Shown one piece after another: positions 1-6,697 of a DNA stretch of 18,625 nt. The translations under genes and the position numbers were made by a program. Numbering within the stretch: position 1 is the stretch's first letter; every line of letters begins with the position of its first letter. Source of the DNA: Methylocystis hirsuta (GTDB lineage: Bacteria > Pseudomonadota > Alphaproteobacteria > Rhizobiales > Beijerinckiaceae); contig NZ_QWDD01000002.1 of NCBI RefSeq assembly GCF_003722355.1, positions 1-18,625 on the forward strand, given 5' to 3'. The notes beneath the pieces were generated by a model, which was not told the origin of the DNA, searched no databases, and saw only the letters and a list, made by a program, of their open reading frames with translations.

Positions 1-643
1 CTGCGGCCTCTCCAAAAGTCCCTCGTCTTCGAGCCGTTCGATGTCGGGGAGATCGCGCAGCGACGCAGTCCGAAGACCTCCAGAAACTTCCTCGTCGTGA
101 CATAGGCGTACGGCGCGCCGGGCGTTGGGGCGCGTGGGCCGGCGGCGATGAGGTCGAGACCTTTCAAGCGACCGATCACGTCGCGGCTGCTCTTTGCCCC
201 AAGTCGGGAAAGTTCCGCGCGCGTCGCTGGCTGCAGATAGGCGATCGCCGTCACGGTGAGGAGTTCGGTCGGCGTCAGCGCTGGCGGTCCGGCGGCGCGG
301 CGTCGTGTTCAAGACGCGAATAGCGTCGGCGTAGCGCGGTTTGGTGCGCAGTTGATAGCCGCCGGCGACAAGAACGAGGTCATAGGGTCTTGGCCGCAAA
401 TCGTCGCGAATGTCGCAAATCAAATCATCAAATTGCAATCGCGCCCGACCAGTTGGTGAGCGCGTCGCGCGTGACCGGCGACGGCGCGGCGAAGATCGCC
501 GCTTCGACGCGCCCCATCCATTCGCGCCAGCGCATCGCCTGTGGCAGATCGGAAAGATCGGCGTCAGAACAGCATCCCGTCGCGCCGCGGCACACGACGG
601 TTTGGCGGCGCACTGTCCGGTCGATGCGCCTTCATCGACGGCA
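1..643 (-). pseudogene. scpB-like segregation/condensation gene, frameshifted and cut by the window edge
   Basis: Read on the minus strand, three segments in different frames give a ScpB (SMC-kleisin partner, winged-helix) protein. The first, around 600-440, contains MRWREWMGRVEAAIFAAPSP. The second, around 435-300, contains CDIRDDLRPRPYDLVLVAGG. The third, around 285-75, contains LTPTELLTVTAIAYLQP and a KSSRDVIGRLKGLDLIAAG helix-turn-helix segment. The last piece, SLRDLPDIERLEDEG, again needs a one-base shift near 70. At least three frameshifts (near 430, 290 and 70), plus one near the original start, make it non-functional as written. ScpB normally helps load SMC condensin onto the chromosome. 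This variant resembles the accessory copies found beside DUF1403 in rhizobial plasmids. A start near 643 (ATGCCGTCG) is my guess, and the 3' end lies outside the window. Confidence 0.72.
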
Positions 644-662
644 TGTCGGCATCCTTTTCATG

Positions 663-1772
663 TCACAGTCCGTAGAGCCGAAAATTGGCGCGACCGGAGA
701 GTTCGCGCACGGCGCCAAGCGCACGAGCCGATCGAACAGCCGCCGGCGCGGCGCGATCCGAAAGCCCCGCCGTTTTCGCCGCCCGCGCCGGCGAAACGCA
801 ATCATCCGCAAGTAACAGGTCGACGACTCGCGCGGCCTTTTTGGCGCGCAATTTTGGCGCGACGCTCGACAGCATGGCGGAACGCCGCGACAACTCGCCG
901 GCCAACGCGTAAGCCTCTTGCGCGGCCCGCGCAATAGGCGCGCGCGACGCTCAAAGACCAATCAGGATCGCCGGGGTGCGGTCGGCGACCATTTGCGACG
1001 CGCATCGACGGATGCGAGATCGTCGTCGCCAACAGCGGCAGCGGCGCCGCCCAGCCGAGGCGTCGCGCCAGCACGAGATCGGCGAGCCACAAGGCAAAAA
1101 TTTCCGCGTCGATTTGCGGCGCATCGTCAGGATGTGCAGAGCTGCGGTGCTCACACGCGTCGCAGCATTGAGCGGATTCTCAGTTGTCAAACTCTCGCGC
1201 ACAAGAACGGCGAGCGCTTCGCAATCGATATGCGGGGGCACCTCGAGACAATCGGCGGCGGCGCGCATGAACGGCGCGTCAAGCCGCGCCGGACGCGTCG
1301 CGAAGAGACGCCAGAGTCGATGCAGGCGGCCGCCCGGCGTCAGCGCCGCATCGAAGCTGGCGAGATGTTCGGCGTCGCGTAGCGCCGGCTCATCTTCCCG
1401 CAACCGCGCTATTCGTGCGCAGGCGGTGGCGGCGCGCAAGGCGAGACGCTGACGCAACGCGCCGGCAAAGGGCGGCTCGGCGCTGCTCTTGCCGGCGCTC
1501 GAAACATCGGGGCCGGAGTGCAGAATGTGATCGAGCAACGCGAGCGCTGCGCCGGCGAAAAACTGCGCGTCACCCGCGCCGCCAAGCGCGTCGTCTTGCC
1601 GCCGGCCTTGCGCACCGGCGTCGCCTTTCGCCCAACGCGGCAGCGGCTGTATTTGCGGGCTATTGCTGTGGTGGTGCGCCTCCTCGCCGCGGGTCCGCCC
1701 GCGCCGTTTGATCGTCGCGCGCGACGACGATTGCGCTCCAAGACCCGCGTCCGAATCGCTCTGCAGCAACGC
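663..1772 (-). pseudogene. DUF1403 family protein, multiply frameshifted
   Basis: The minus strand encodes a DUF1403-type protein split over three frames. The N-terminal part (about 1660-1135) carries PLPRWAK, AQFFAGAALALLDHIL and LRQRLALRAATACARIARL. The middle (about 1130-920) carries DAEIFALWLADLVLARRLGW and ISHPSMRVANGRRPHPGDP. The C-terminal part (about 920-663) carries SVAPKLRAKKAARVVDLLL and ends in ELSGRANFRLYGL before TGA at 663-665. Shifts fall near 1130 and 920, and a compensating +1/-1 pair lies near 745-715. The function of DUF1403 is unknown; the C-terminus (LSDRAARRLFDRL) looks like a winged helix. The 5' end abuts the left end of the TniAB transposon at 1773, and the frame stays open through the transposon tip to a GTG at 1802, so the native start may have been lost to the insertion. 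The scpB-like gene lies directly downstream in the same direction. Confidence 0.75.
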
Positions 1773-1900
1773 TGTCGATTTCGGTTTCAAGATGAGACTC
1801 ACGATCTTTTGAAAAACAGCGTCTTAGAAAAAATCAGTCTCAGTCCGATTTCGGTTTCAATTGAGACTATATCGGCAAATTTTCGGTTTCAATTGAGATT
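1773..1900. repeat. Left transposon end: terminal repeat and three transposase-binding-type repeats
   Basis: Three same-orientation copies of a 20-21 bp motif occur: 1779-1799 (21 bp, outermost, with one extra spacer base), 1849-1868 (TTTCGGTTTCAATTGAGACT) and 1881-1900 (same with GAGATT). Multiple end-internal sites of this kind are the known binding sites of TnsB/TniA-family transposases. The innermost copy ends 34 bp before the tniA start codon, so transposase binding could also repress its own promoter; that is inference. Confidence 0.85.
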
Positions 1901-1934
1901 GATCGACCCGTCGATCGACCGTACTATTATCGAC

Positions 1935-3551
1935 ATGGCTGGTCTCATCGACGATCCAAACGATCCGCGTTGGCAGGAGGCCGAACGCCGAGACCAATTT
2001 CTGCGCGAACTGTTGAAGGCAACTGGATGGAAAGCGACGCGAGACGTTGTCGATGCCGCGCGCATGACCTTTGGTGTCAGCCGATCGACTGTGTACAGAA
2101 TAATTAGTCGATTTCTTGCGTCGCGCAGGGCATCCAGCCTGGTGCCTGCGGATCGGGGAACTCCGCGAGGGGCCAAACGCGTTGACAGCAAGGTCGAGCG
2201 CGTCATTGCTGAACAGATCAATCGCGTCTGGTTGAAGAAGGAAAAGCCGAATATGCGCGCTCTGATCGAGCGCGTGCATGAAGCTTGCCGCATCGACGGA
2301 CTGCGCCTGCCCCATCGCAGCACCATCCAACGCCGCGTTGACGAACTCGACGTGCTCCGCGCCGCCCGCAGGCGAGGAGAAACTGCCTTGGAAGCCGCCG
2401 CAACTCCGAGCGCCGGCAATTACCGCGCGGACAAGCCGAACGAGATTTGGCAAATCGACCACACAATCGTCGATATGATCGTTGTCGATGAAGAGACGCG
2501 ATTGCCGATAGGACGTCCAGTTTTGACGATAGCCATCGACGTTTGCACGCGAATGGTAGCTGGCTTCTATCTATCGCTGGATCCGCCAAGCAGCGTCTCC
2601 GTGGGACTGTGTCTTCTTCACGCGGTCTATGACAAAACCTCGTGGCTACAAGAGCGCAATATCGATTATCCTTGGCCCGTCGCTGGCATTCCTTCAATTC
2701 TGCACTGCGACAACGGTGCAGAATTCCATTCAAAGTCACTGCAGGCAGCTTGCCGTGAATATGGGATAAAGCTCGTCCACCGTCCGCCTGCAACACCACG
2801 CTTCGGCGGACACATTGAACGTCTCATCGGCACCATGATGGGAGCCGTTCATATCCTTCCCGGCACAACGTTCAGCAACACGAAAATTCGCGATGGTTAC
2901 GCTTCTGAGCAACACGCGATATTCACTCTAAGGGAACTTGAACGCTGGCTCGCGGTCGAAATCACCGGCCGCTATCAGCAGCGAATTCATTCCTCCTTGT
3001 TACGCCCGCCCCTGGCAGTCTGGCGAGAAGGCCAAGGCGAAGTGAGTTGTGACTTGCCGCCTGACAGGATGGCCTTCTGGACAAGCTTCCTGCCAGAAGC
3101 CCGGCGCCGATTGCTGAAGGACGGAATCCATCTCGAAAAAATCCGATATTGGTCAGATGTCCTCTCGCGGGACCTTGGGCGTCGAGAAGAATTACTCGTC
3201 AAATATGACCCCCGCGATCTGTCCCGAATTTTCGTACGTCGCCCTGAAGGTCACTACATCGAAGCCCGCTACCGCAACCTGTCCTACCCTGCGATCACGA
3301 TCTGGGAGTGGCGCAATGCGAAGCGCCGTCTTTTCGATCTTGGTAAGCGCGATCTCAGTGAAGAGACTATTTTTTCTGCTCTCGCGCTTCAACGCCGAAT
3401 CGAGGATGATGCAGCCTCGGCAAGCGCTGCTGCGCGCCGGAAAATTGTGAGGCGACCACGATCCGCAAAACAAGACGCCCCCATCGAACTGTCTGGCGTT
3501 GACACCTCGAAGCAGCATGATGGGCTGGACGATATGGAGTTTTGGGAATGA
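1935..3551 (+). CDS. tniA: TniA/TnsB-like D,D(35)E transposase
   Basis: The 538-residue protein is the DNA-cleaving and strand-joining transposase of the surrounding element. From the N-terminus it has a helix-turn-helix region (RDVVDAARMTFGVSRSTVYR, residues about 36-55), a second basic DNA-binding region, then an rve/integrase core starting near residue 170. The catalytic triad is visible as D175 (WQIDHT), D259 (LHCDNGAEF) and E295 (GGHIERLIG), giving the classic D-D-35-E spacing. A Mu-type C-terminal region follows (PPLAVWREG...). The frame is open from 1518, but the ATG at 1935 starts the recognisable protein and lies just inside the third left-end repeat. No clear Shine-Dalgarno is seen. 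The stop overlaps the tniB ATG (ATGA), implying translational coupling. The name rests on family resemblance; TnsB-like is an equal description. Confidence 0.9.
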   Translation: MAGLIDDPNDPRWQEAERRDQFLRELLKATGWKATRDVVDAARMTFGVSRSTVYRIISRFLASRRASSLVPADRGTPRGAKRVDSKVERVIAEQINRVWLKKEKPNMRALIERVHEACRIDGLRLPHRSTIQRRVDELDVLRAARRRGETALEAAATPSAGNYRADKPNEIWQIDHTIVDMIVVDEETRLPIGRPVLTIAIDVCTRMVAGFYLSLDPPSSVSVGLCLLHAVYDKTSWLQERNIDYPWPVAGIPSILHCDNGAEFHSKSLQAACREYGIKLVHRPPATPRFGGHIERLIGTMMGAVHILPGTTFSNTKIRDGYASEQHAIFTLRELERWLAVEITGRYQQRIHSSLLRPPLAVWREGQGEVSCDLPPDRMAFWTSFLPEARRRLLKDGIHLEKIRYWSDVLSRDLGRREELLVKYDPRDLSRIFVRRPEGHYIEARYRNLSYPAITIWEWRNAKRRLFDLGKRDLSEETIFSALALQRRIEDDAASASAAARRKIVRRPRSAKQDAPIELSGVDTSKQHDGLDDMEFWE

Positions 3552-4429
3552 ACCTCGATCATCCTCATCTCGCGCCACAGGCTGCGGCGCTTCTGTCGAT
3601 GACGGATGAACTACGCATCAAGGCAACACGAACGGAGAGATGGATCGGCTTCGCCCGCGCGCGGCACACTCTCGAACATCTGCAATTCCTCTGTGACTAC
3701 CCGCCCTCGACGCGCCCGCCTGGACTCGCCATTTACGCCCACAGTGGCATGGGAAAAACGATGCTCGTCGAGAAATTTCGTCGCGCAAATCCGCCAATCG
3801 TTCATTCATTCGCTGGCTCCGAGGTTGTCCCAGTCTTATCGATTTCCTTGTCGTCAAAACCTTCCGAGCGACGAATTTACGCGCAACTCTTGAGTAGCGC
3901 TGGCGTGGACATGCGAAACGCAATGACCCTCGTCGAAATGGAAGTGCGCGCGCTCAATCTTTTAAAGCAGCTGAAAGTTCGCGTGATCGTCATTGATGAG
4001 GTTCATAATCTCCTCGCGGGCAGTCCACGCGAGCAACGTGTCATTCTTCAGCTCTTTCGTCATCTGAGCAATGAGTTGAAAGCGTCATTGGTGTGTCTCG
4101 GTATTGCCGACGCTCGTGAAGCGATTGCTGGCGACACACAGCTTGCGCGGCGGCTTGATCAAATCGTTCTTCCACGGTGGAAGGCTGATGAAGAGTTTCA
4201 GGGATTGGTGGTTGGCATCCTTCGAAGCCTGCCGCTCCGTCGGCCATCAGCCCTCTCGGCTCAGAGCTTGCGCACTCTTACTCGCGCCACGGATGGGATC
4301 ACCGCGAAGGTTTTTTGCATGCTGAACGAACTCGCAGTCGAAGCCGTTCGCTCGGGCAGTGAGCAAATCACCGACGAAGATGTTGAGCGCTGGAAACCAG
4401 CGCTTGAACGTGAAGCCGTCTTTGCCTGA
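3548..4429 (+). CDS. tniB: TniB/TnsC-like AAA+ ATPase of the transposon
   Basis: The 293-residue ATP-binding partner of the TniA transposase. In this family the ATPase binds target DNA as an oligomer and activates the transposase. Walker A is AHSGMGKT (residues about 64-71) and Walker B is VIVIDE (D150, E151), followed by HNLL. A sensor-type segment LVCLGIADAREAI follows. The ATG at 3548 overlaps the tniA stop; a TTG two codons earlier (3542) is possible but less likely. GGAG at 3536-3539 can serve as ribosome-binding site. The C-terminus EQITDEDVERWKPALEREAV matters because a diverged copy recurs at about 16200. Ten bases after the stop comes the right-end repeat array. A target-selecting TniQ/TnsD partner is not encoded next to it. 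Confidence 0.88.
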   Translation: MNLDHPHLAPQAAALLSMTDELRIKATRTERWIGFARARHTLEHLQFLCDYPPSTRPPGLAIYAHSGMGKTMLVEKFRRANPPIVHSFAGSEVVPVLSISLSSKPSERRIYAQLLSSAGVDMRNAMTLVEMEVRALNLLKQLKVRVIVIDEVHNLLAGSPREQRVILQLFRHLSNELKASLVCLGIADAREAIAGDTQLARRLDQIVLPRWKADEEFQGLVVGILRSLPLRRPSALSAQSLRTLTRATDGITAKVFCMLNELAVEAVRSGSEQITDEDVERWKPALEREAVFA

Positions 4430-4440
4430 ACACGTCCGAT

Positions 4441-4540
4441 TTTCGGTTTCATTTGAGACTCGGATTGCCATCCAGTCTCAAATGAGACCGAAAAAACACA
4501 CCGGGTATCCTTCAGTCTCACTTTGAAACCGAAATCGACA
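4441..4540. repeat. Right transposon end: three repeats, the innermost inverted relative to the other two
   Basis: Copies lie at 4441-4460 (TTTCGGTTTCATTTGAGACT, same orientation as the left-end copies), 4474-4493 (inverted, AGTCTCAAATGAGACCGAAA) and 4514-4534 (inverted, 21 bp, outermost). The tip ends ...CGACA at 4540. The first two form an inverted pair separated by 13 bp, able to form a hairpin just after the tniB stop, so they may also terminate transcription. As on the left, the outermost repeat is 21 bp and the internal ones are 20 bp. Confidence 0.85.
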
Positions 4541-4808
4541 CCACTTCGTAGGCTACAATGTATTTGGGGTTAGCGTCGTACTGCATGTCCGACTCCATTG
4601 CGAATGTGAACGCGGCTGAGGCGGCGTCGAAACAACGAGATTGACGCCACGAGGTGGACTTCTTCGTCGCACTCGCGTTTGCCGCTGCATATTATTTCAC
4701 CATAAATCCAACTCATTCGAACATGAAATCGCATAACGTCGCATGAACGAGACGGCGCCGGCGTCATCGCTCTCTAGCTCGACCGGAGCGACAACTGTTG
4801 AATATGAC
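4541..4808. other. Gene-free stretch between transposon and FixK box
   Basis: I see no credible coding frame here. Base composition is less GC-rich than the neighbours (for example the region around 4690-4740). It probably holds the upstream region of the CBS gene and whatever flanked the transposon on this side. No match to the DUF1403 side of the insertion is visible. Confidence 0.5.
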
Positions 4809-4822
4809 TTGACCCGCATCAA
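4809..4822 (+). promoter_or_regulatory. FixK/FNR-type box upstream of the CBS-domain gene
   Basis: The 14-bp sequence TTGAC-CCGC-ATCAA fits the FNR/FixK consensus TTGAT-N4-ATCAA with one mismatch in ten defined positions and fits the common FixK form TTGAC-N4-(A/G)TCAA. Possible -10 elements follow at 4846-4851 (TAGTGT) or 4851-4856 (TTTAAT). These would place the box centre about 41-48 bp upstream of the transcription start, typical of activation by this family. The start codon of the CBS gene is 160 bp downstream. It implies induction at low oxygen. It is the only good match I found in the window. Confidence 0.62.
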
Positions 4823-4982
4823 CGCCTAGAACGAATTGAACCCGGTAGTGTTTAATTTGTACGAGCAACCCTATTTCTTGGGTTGTGTTCGCGGGCTGGG
4901 GAGGCGCATGGAGCCGGGGGACAATGAAGCAAGCGGAAGCGCTGCGATAAGCCCCTGTACGACTAATCTCAGGAGTTTTCCC

Positions 4983-5402
4983 ATGAAGGTTCGAGATGTA
5001 ATGCATAGGGGCGTCGAATGGCTTTCGCCCGATACGCCGATCGCGACTGTGGCGAAGGAGATGCTGGAACATGACATCGGCGCGATCCCAATCGGTGAAA
5101 ATGACCGTCTTGTCGGTATGGTCACCGACCGCGACATCACGATTAGGGCCGTTGTTCAGGGTAAGGATATCTCTAAGCTCACGGCGCGCGACGTGATGAC
5201 CAGCGGCGTCATCTATTGTCGCGACGCCGAAGAGATCGACGATGCGGCGCGCATCATGGAAAGCAAGCAGATTCGTCGCCTTCCAGTGATCGACGAGAAC
5301 AAGCGCATGGTTGGAATTGTCACTCTTGGCGATATTTCTCATGCAGGGTCGCGCGACCTCTCGGCCGAAGTTATGAAGGCCGTTTCGGCGCATCACGCCT
5401 GA
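4983..5402 (+). CDS. Two-CBS-domain protein
   Basis: The 139-residue cytosolic protein consists of a tandem CBS pair (Bateman module) and nothing else. The first CBS domain, about residues 4-60, has VRDVMHRGVEWLSPDTPI and IPIGENDRLVGMVTDRDI. The second, about 68-125, has ARDVMTSGVIYC and RLPVIDENKRMVGIVTLGDI. CBS pairs bind adenosine nucleotides or S-adenosyl compounds and act as energy or ligand sensors; the partner here is unknown. The ATG at 4983 has an ideal AGGAG at 4971-4975; an in-frame upstream extension lacks this. The FixK-type box upstream suggests oxygen-controlled expression, as for stand-alone CBS proteins in other low-oxygen regulons. The gene is intact. Confidence 0.9.
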   Translation: MKVRDVMHRGVEWLSPDTPIATVAKEMLEHDIGAIPIGENDRLVGMVTDRDITIRAVVQGKDISKLTARDVMTSGVIYCRDAEEIDDAARIMESKQIRRLPVIDENKRMVGIVTLGDISHAGSRDLSAEVMKAVSAHHA

Positions 5403-5546
5403 GCCGTTAAGCCACAGCGTGAATTCGCTGTCGCGACCGGCGCCGGATCGGTCGATAAATACAGCGCGTGCGAGGGGGCGCTTGCTGCAGCGTGATGCGT
5501 CCCAAAGGCCTTTGCTATAGGAACCTTACACTGGGGAGCGCGTCAC

Positions 5547-5994
5547 ATGAGCACAACAGGTTTCGAGGCAATTGATCACACGGTTCAGTTGACCCATCGC
5601 TGGGTCAACTGAATTGGATGCAATGGTTGGTTGGGGCAACAAGCCGCGCGCCTATCGCTTAATCAGGACGGTGCTTCAAGCTGTACGCGACTGGTTGCAG
5701 GTAAACGATGCCGCGCATCTCGGCGCGCAGTTGCCGCTCTTGCTGCGTGGGGTCTACTACGAAGACTGGCGGCCCGCCGCCACCCCGGTCAAGAAGCGCG
5801 ACAAAGCGAGTTTCCTCGCCCGGATTGACGACGCCTTCGTCACCGACCCGATGAGCGACACCTTGGAGGCGGTCACGGCGACATTCCGTCTGCTCTCAGA
5901 TAAAATCAGCGGCGGCGAGATTGACAAGGTGCGCCAAGCCCTGCCATCCGACCTGCGCGCGCTATGGCCTCCGCCAGCATCGAATCCACGGTGA
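5547..5994 (+). pseudogene. DUF2267 protein with a single-base frameshift
   Basis: The ATG at 5547 follows GGGGAG at 5533-5538 and begins MSTTGFEAIDHTVQLTHRWV, a typical DUF2267 N-terminus, but reaches TGA at 5610-5612. Removing one T at 5610 joins it to ELDAMVGWGNKPRAYRLIRT and the remaining domain (LGAQLPLLLRGVYYEDW, LPSDLRALWP), giving 148 residues. DUF2267 proteins are small, helical, of unknown role, and often sit in stress and low-oxygen gene clusters. The extra base lies in the last bases of a perfect hairpin (5584-5613). The C-terminal PPASNPR runs into a transposase remnant, so the original 3' end may be replaced. A TTG at 5614 could still start a truncated protein. It lies 144 bp after the CBS gene. 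Confidence 0.75.
5584..5613. repeat. 13-bp perfect inverted repeat with TCGC loop inside the DUF2267 gene
   Basis: The left arm TTCAGTTGACCCA (5584-5596) and right arm TGGGTCAACTGAA (5601-5613) are exact complements around a 4-base loop. It is inside coding sequence (codons 13-22) and no T-run follows, so an ordinary terminator is unlikely. The frameshifting base of DUF2267 is in the right arm. If that extra T (5610) is removed, the pairing loses its perfection. Confidence 0.85.
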
Positions 5995-6135
5995 AGCAAT
6001 TGATCAATCAACGCATGTGCAAAAAGCGTCAGATGCGATGGTCTCGGCTAGGCGCTCAGCTGATGCTCCATGTCCGGACTGCTCATCTCAACGGAACTCT
6101 CGAACGCTACTGCCGTCTGCCGCAGCCAGTTGAAT
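5970..6135 (+). pseudogene. C-terminal remnant of a transposase
   Basis: The segment reads ASIESTVKQLINQRMCKKRQ, then MRWSRLGAQLMLHVRTAHLN. This looks like the tail of a DDE transposase, in which an E-S-x-V/N motif is followed by KRQQMRW and a GAHLLLQVRT-like segment. No N-terminal part is present and the frame continues without a natural end. It starts within the last codons of the DUF2267 gene in another frame, marking a recombination junction near 5970. I cannot assign the family with certainty; ISKra4-like is possible. Confidence 0.5.
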
Positions 6136-6180
6136 GGACATGGCCGCCTGACCCCCCAACTTCTTTCTGGTCTCCATTTG

Positions 6181-6435
6181 ATGGCCTTCTCTTCTCGGTT
6201 GAGCTTCGAGCTGAGCCGCGTCGCGCAAGCATTCGAAAGCCATTTTCGCTACGCCGGGGCGTCTCGCCGTCTTCGGGAACGTCGCCTGCGCCGCCCATCG
6301 GCGCGCGTCAAATCTTCAAAAAGGTTGGAGAAACAAATTCGCAAATTGGATGGCAACAAAACTGCGCGAGAATTCCTCGTCGGCATAGGCCTCCTAACCG
6401 TTTTCGTTTTCTGGATCAATGGAATCAGACCGTAA
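6181..6435 (+). CDS. Possible small membrane-anchored protein
   Basis: An 84-residue frame starts at ATG 6181. It has a very basic middle (RRLRERRLRRPSARVKSSKR), a short charged segment, then a hydrophobic stretch EFLVGIGLLTVFVFWINGI near the C-terminus that could be a single tail-anchor helix. I recognise no family. Support is limited to the plausible layout and mixed codon use; no good ribosome-binding site is seen, and the region follows transposase debris. It could equally be a chance frame. Confidence 0.28.
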   Translation: MAFSSRLSFELSRVAQAFESHFRYAGASRRLRERRLRRPSARVKSSKRLEKQIRKLDGNKTAREFLVGIGLLTVFVFWINGIRP

Positions 6436-6697
6436 TGCACTGCCCCAACAAATGGACAGTATTGCGTTATGCGCGCCCCCGGCTCGCACCCAAGGGCCCA
6501 TTCAAATTACGTGACGCGGCCCTGTAGCCAGGGGGTGCCCCAAACCCGAAGGGGCGGCGCTCGTTCCAGCCGCCGCACGAGTTCTCCGTCTTGACACAAA
6601 GTAGAAATCATATGGAACTTCATTCGTTCGAATGTTCCGAATCCCAATGCAACGATCGTTCTTCGAGAACAGGCGACTCCACTGATGGGGCGACCCG
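6436..6697. other. Gene-free stretch upstream of the MFS gene
   Basis: No convincing coding frame or known element is visible. It contains a GC-rich segment around 6530-6560 and an AT-richer segment (6590-6640) with a TTGACA at 6593-6598 that could be a -35 element, although I cannot find a well-spaced -10 for it. It presumably carries the promoter of the transporter gene. Confidence 0.4.

Larger units (their letters stand above)
1773..4540 (+). mobile_element. Complete two-gene TniAB (Tn5053/Tn552/Tn7-type) transposon
   Basis: The element is bounded by an 18-bp terminal inverted repeat, TGTCGATTTCGGTTTCAA, identical at both tips (1773-1790 and the complement at 4523-4540). Its TGT...ACA termini match those of Tn7, Tn5053 and Mu-class elements. 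Inside are only tniA and tniB, overlapping by four bases, and six 20-21 bp end repeats (three per end). No tniQ/tnsD, resolvase, tnsA or cargo gene is present in the 2768 bp. The flanking five bases differ (AACGC at 1768-1772, CCACT at 4541-4545), so there is no target duplication. Either the flanks were rearranged after insertion or the element arrived by another route. Both genes are intact. Confidence 0.88.

Noticed and set aside
1910..1919. Palindrome GTCGATCGAC just before tniA as an operator
   Set aside because: Ten-base palindromes rich in CGATCG are common in this GC-rich sequence, and nothing else supports it.
1518..1934. N-terminal extension of the tniA frame back to 1518
   Set aside because: It runs through the transposon tip and into DUF1403 sequence on the other strand, and the residues are low-complexity arginine/alanine. 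The recognisable protein starts at 1935.
1773..4540. A CRISPR-associated or Tn7-like defence cargo
   Set aside because: The element has no room for cargo. No cas gene, repeat-spacer array, tnsD/tniQ or tnsA was found anywhere in the window.
5998..6015. TTGATCAATCAA near the transposase remnant as an FNR-type site
   Set aside because: The half-sites are only two bases apart instead of four, and it lies inside coding debris.
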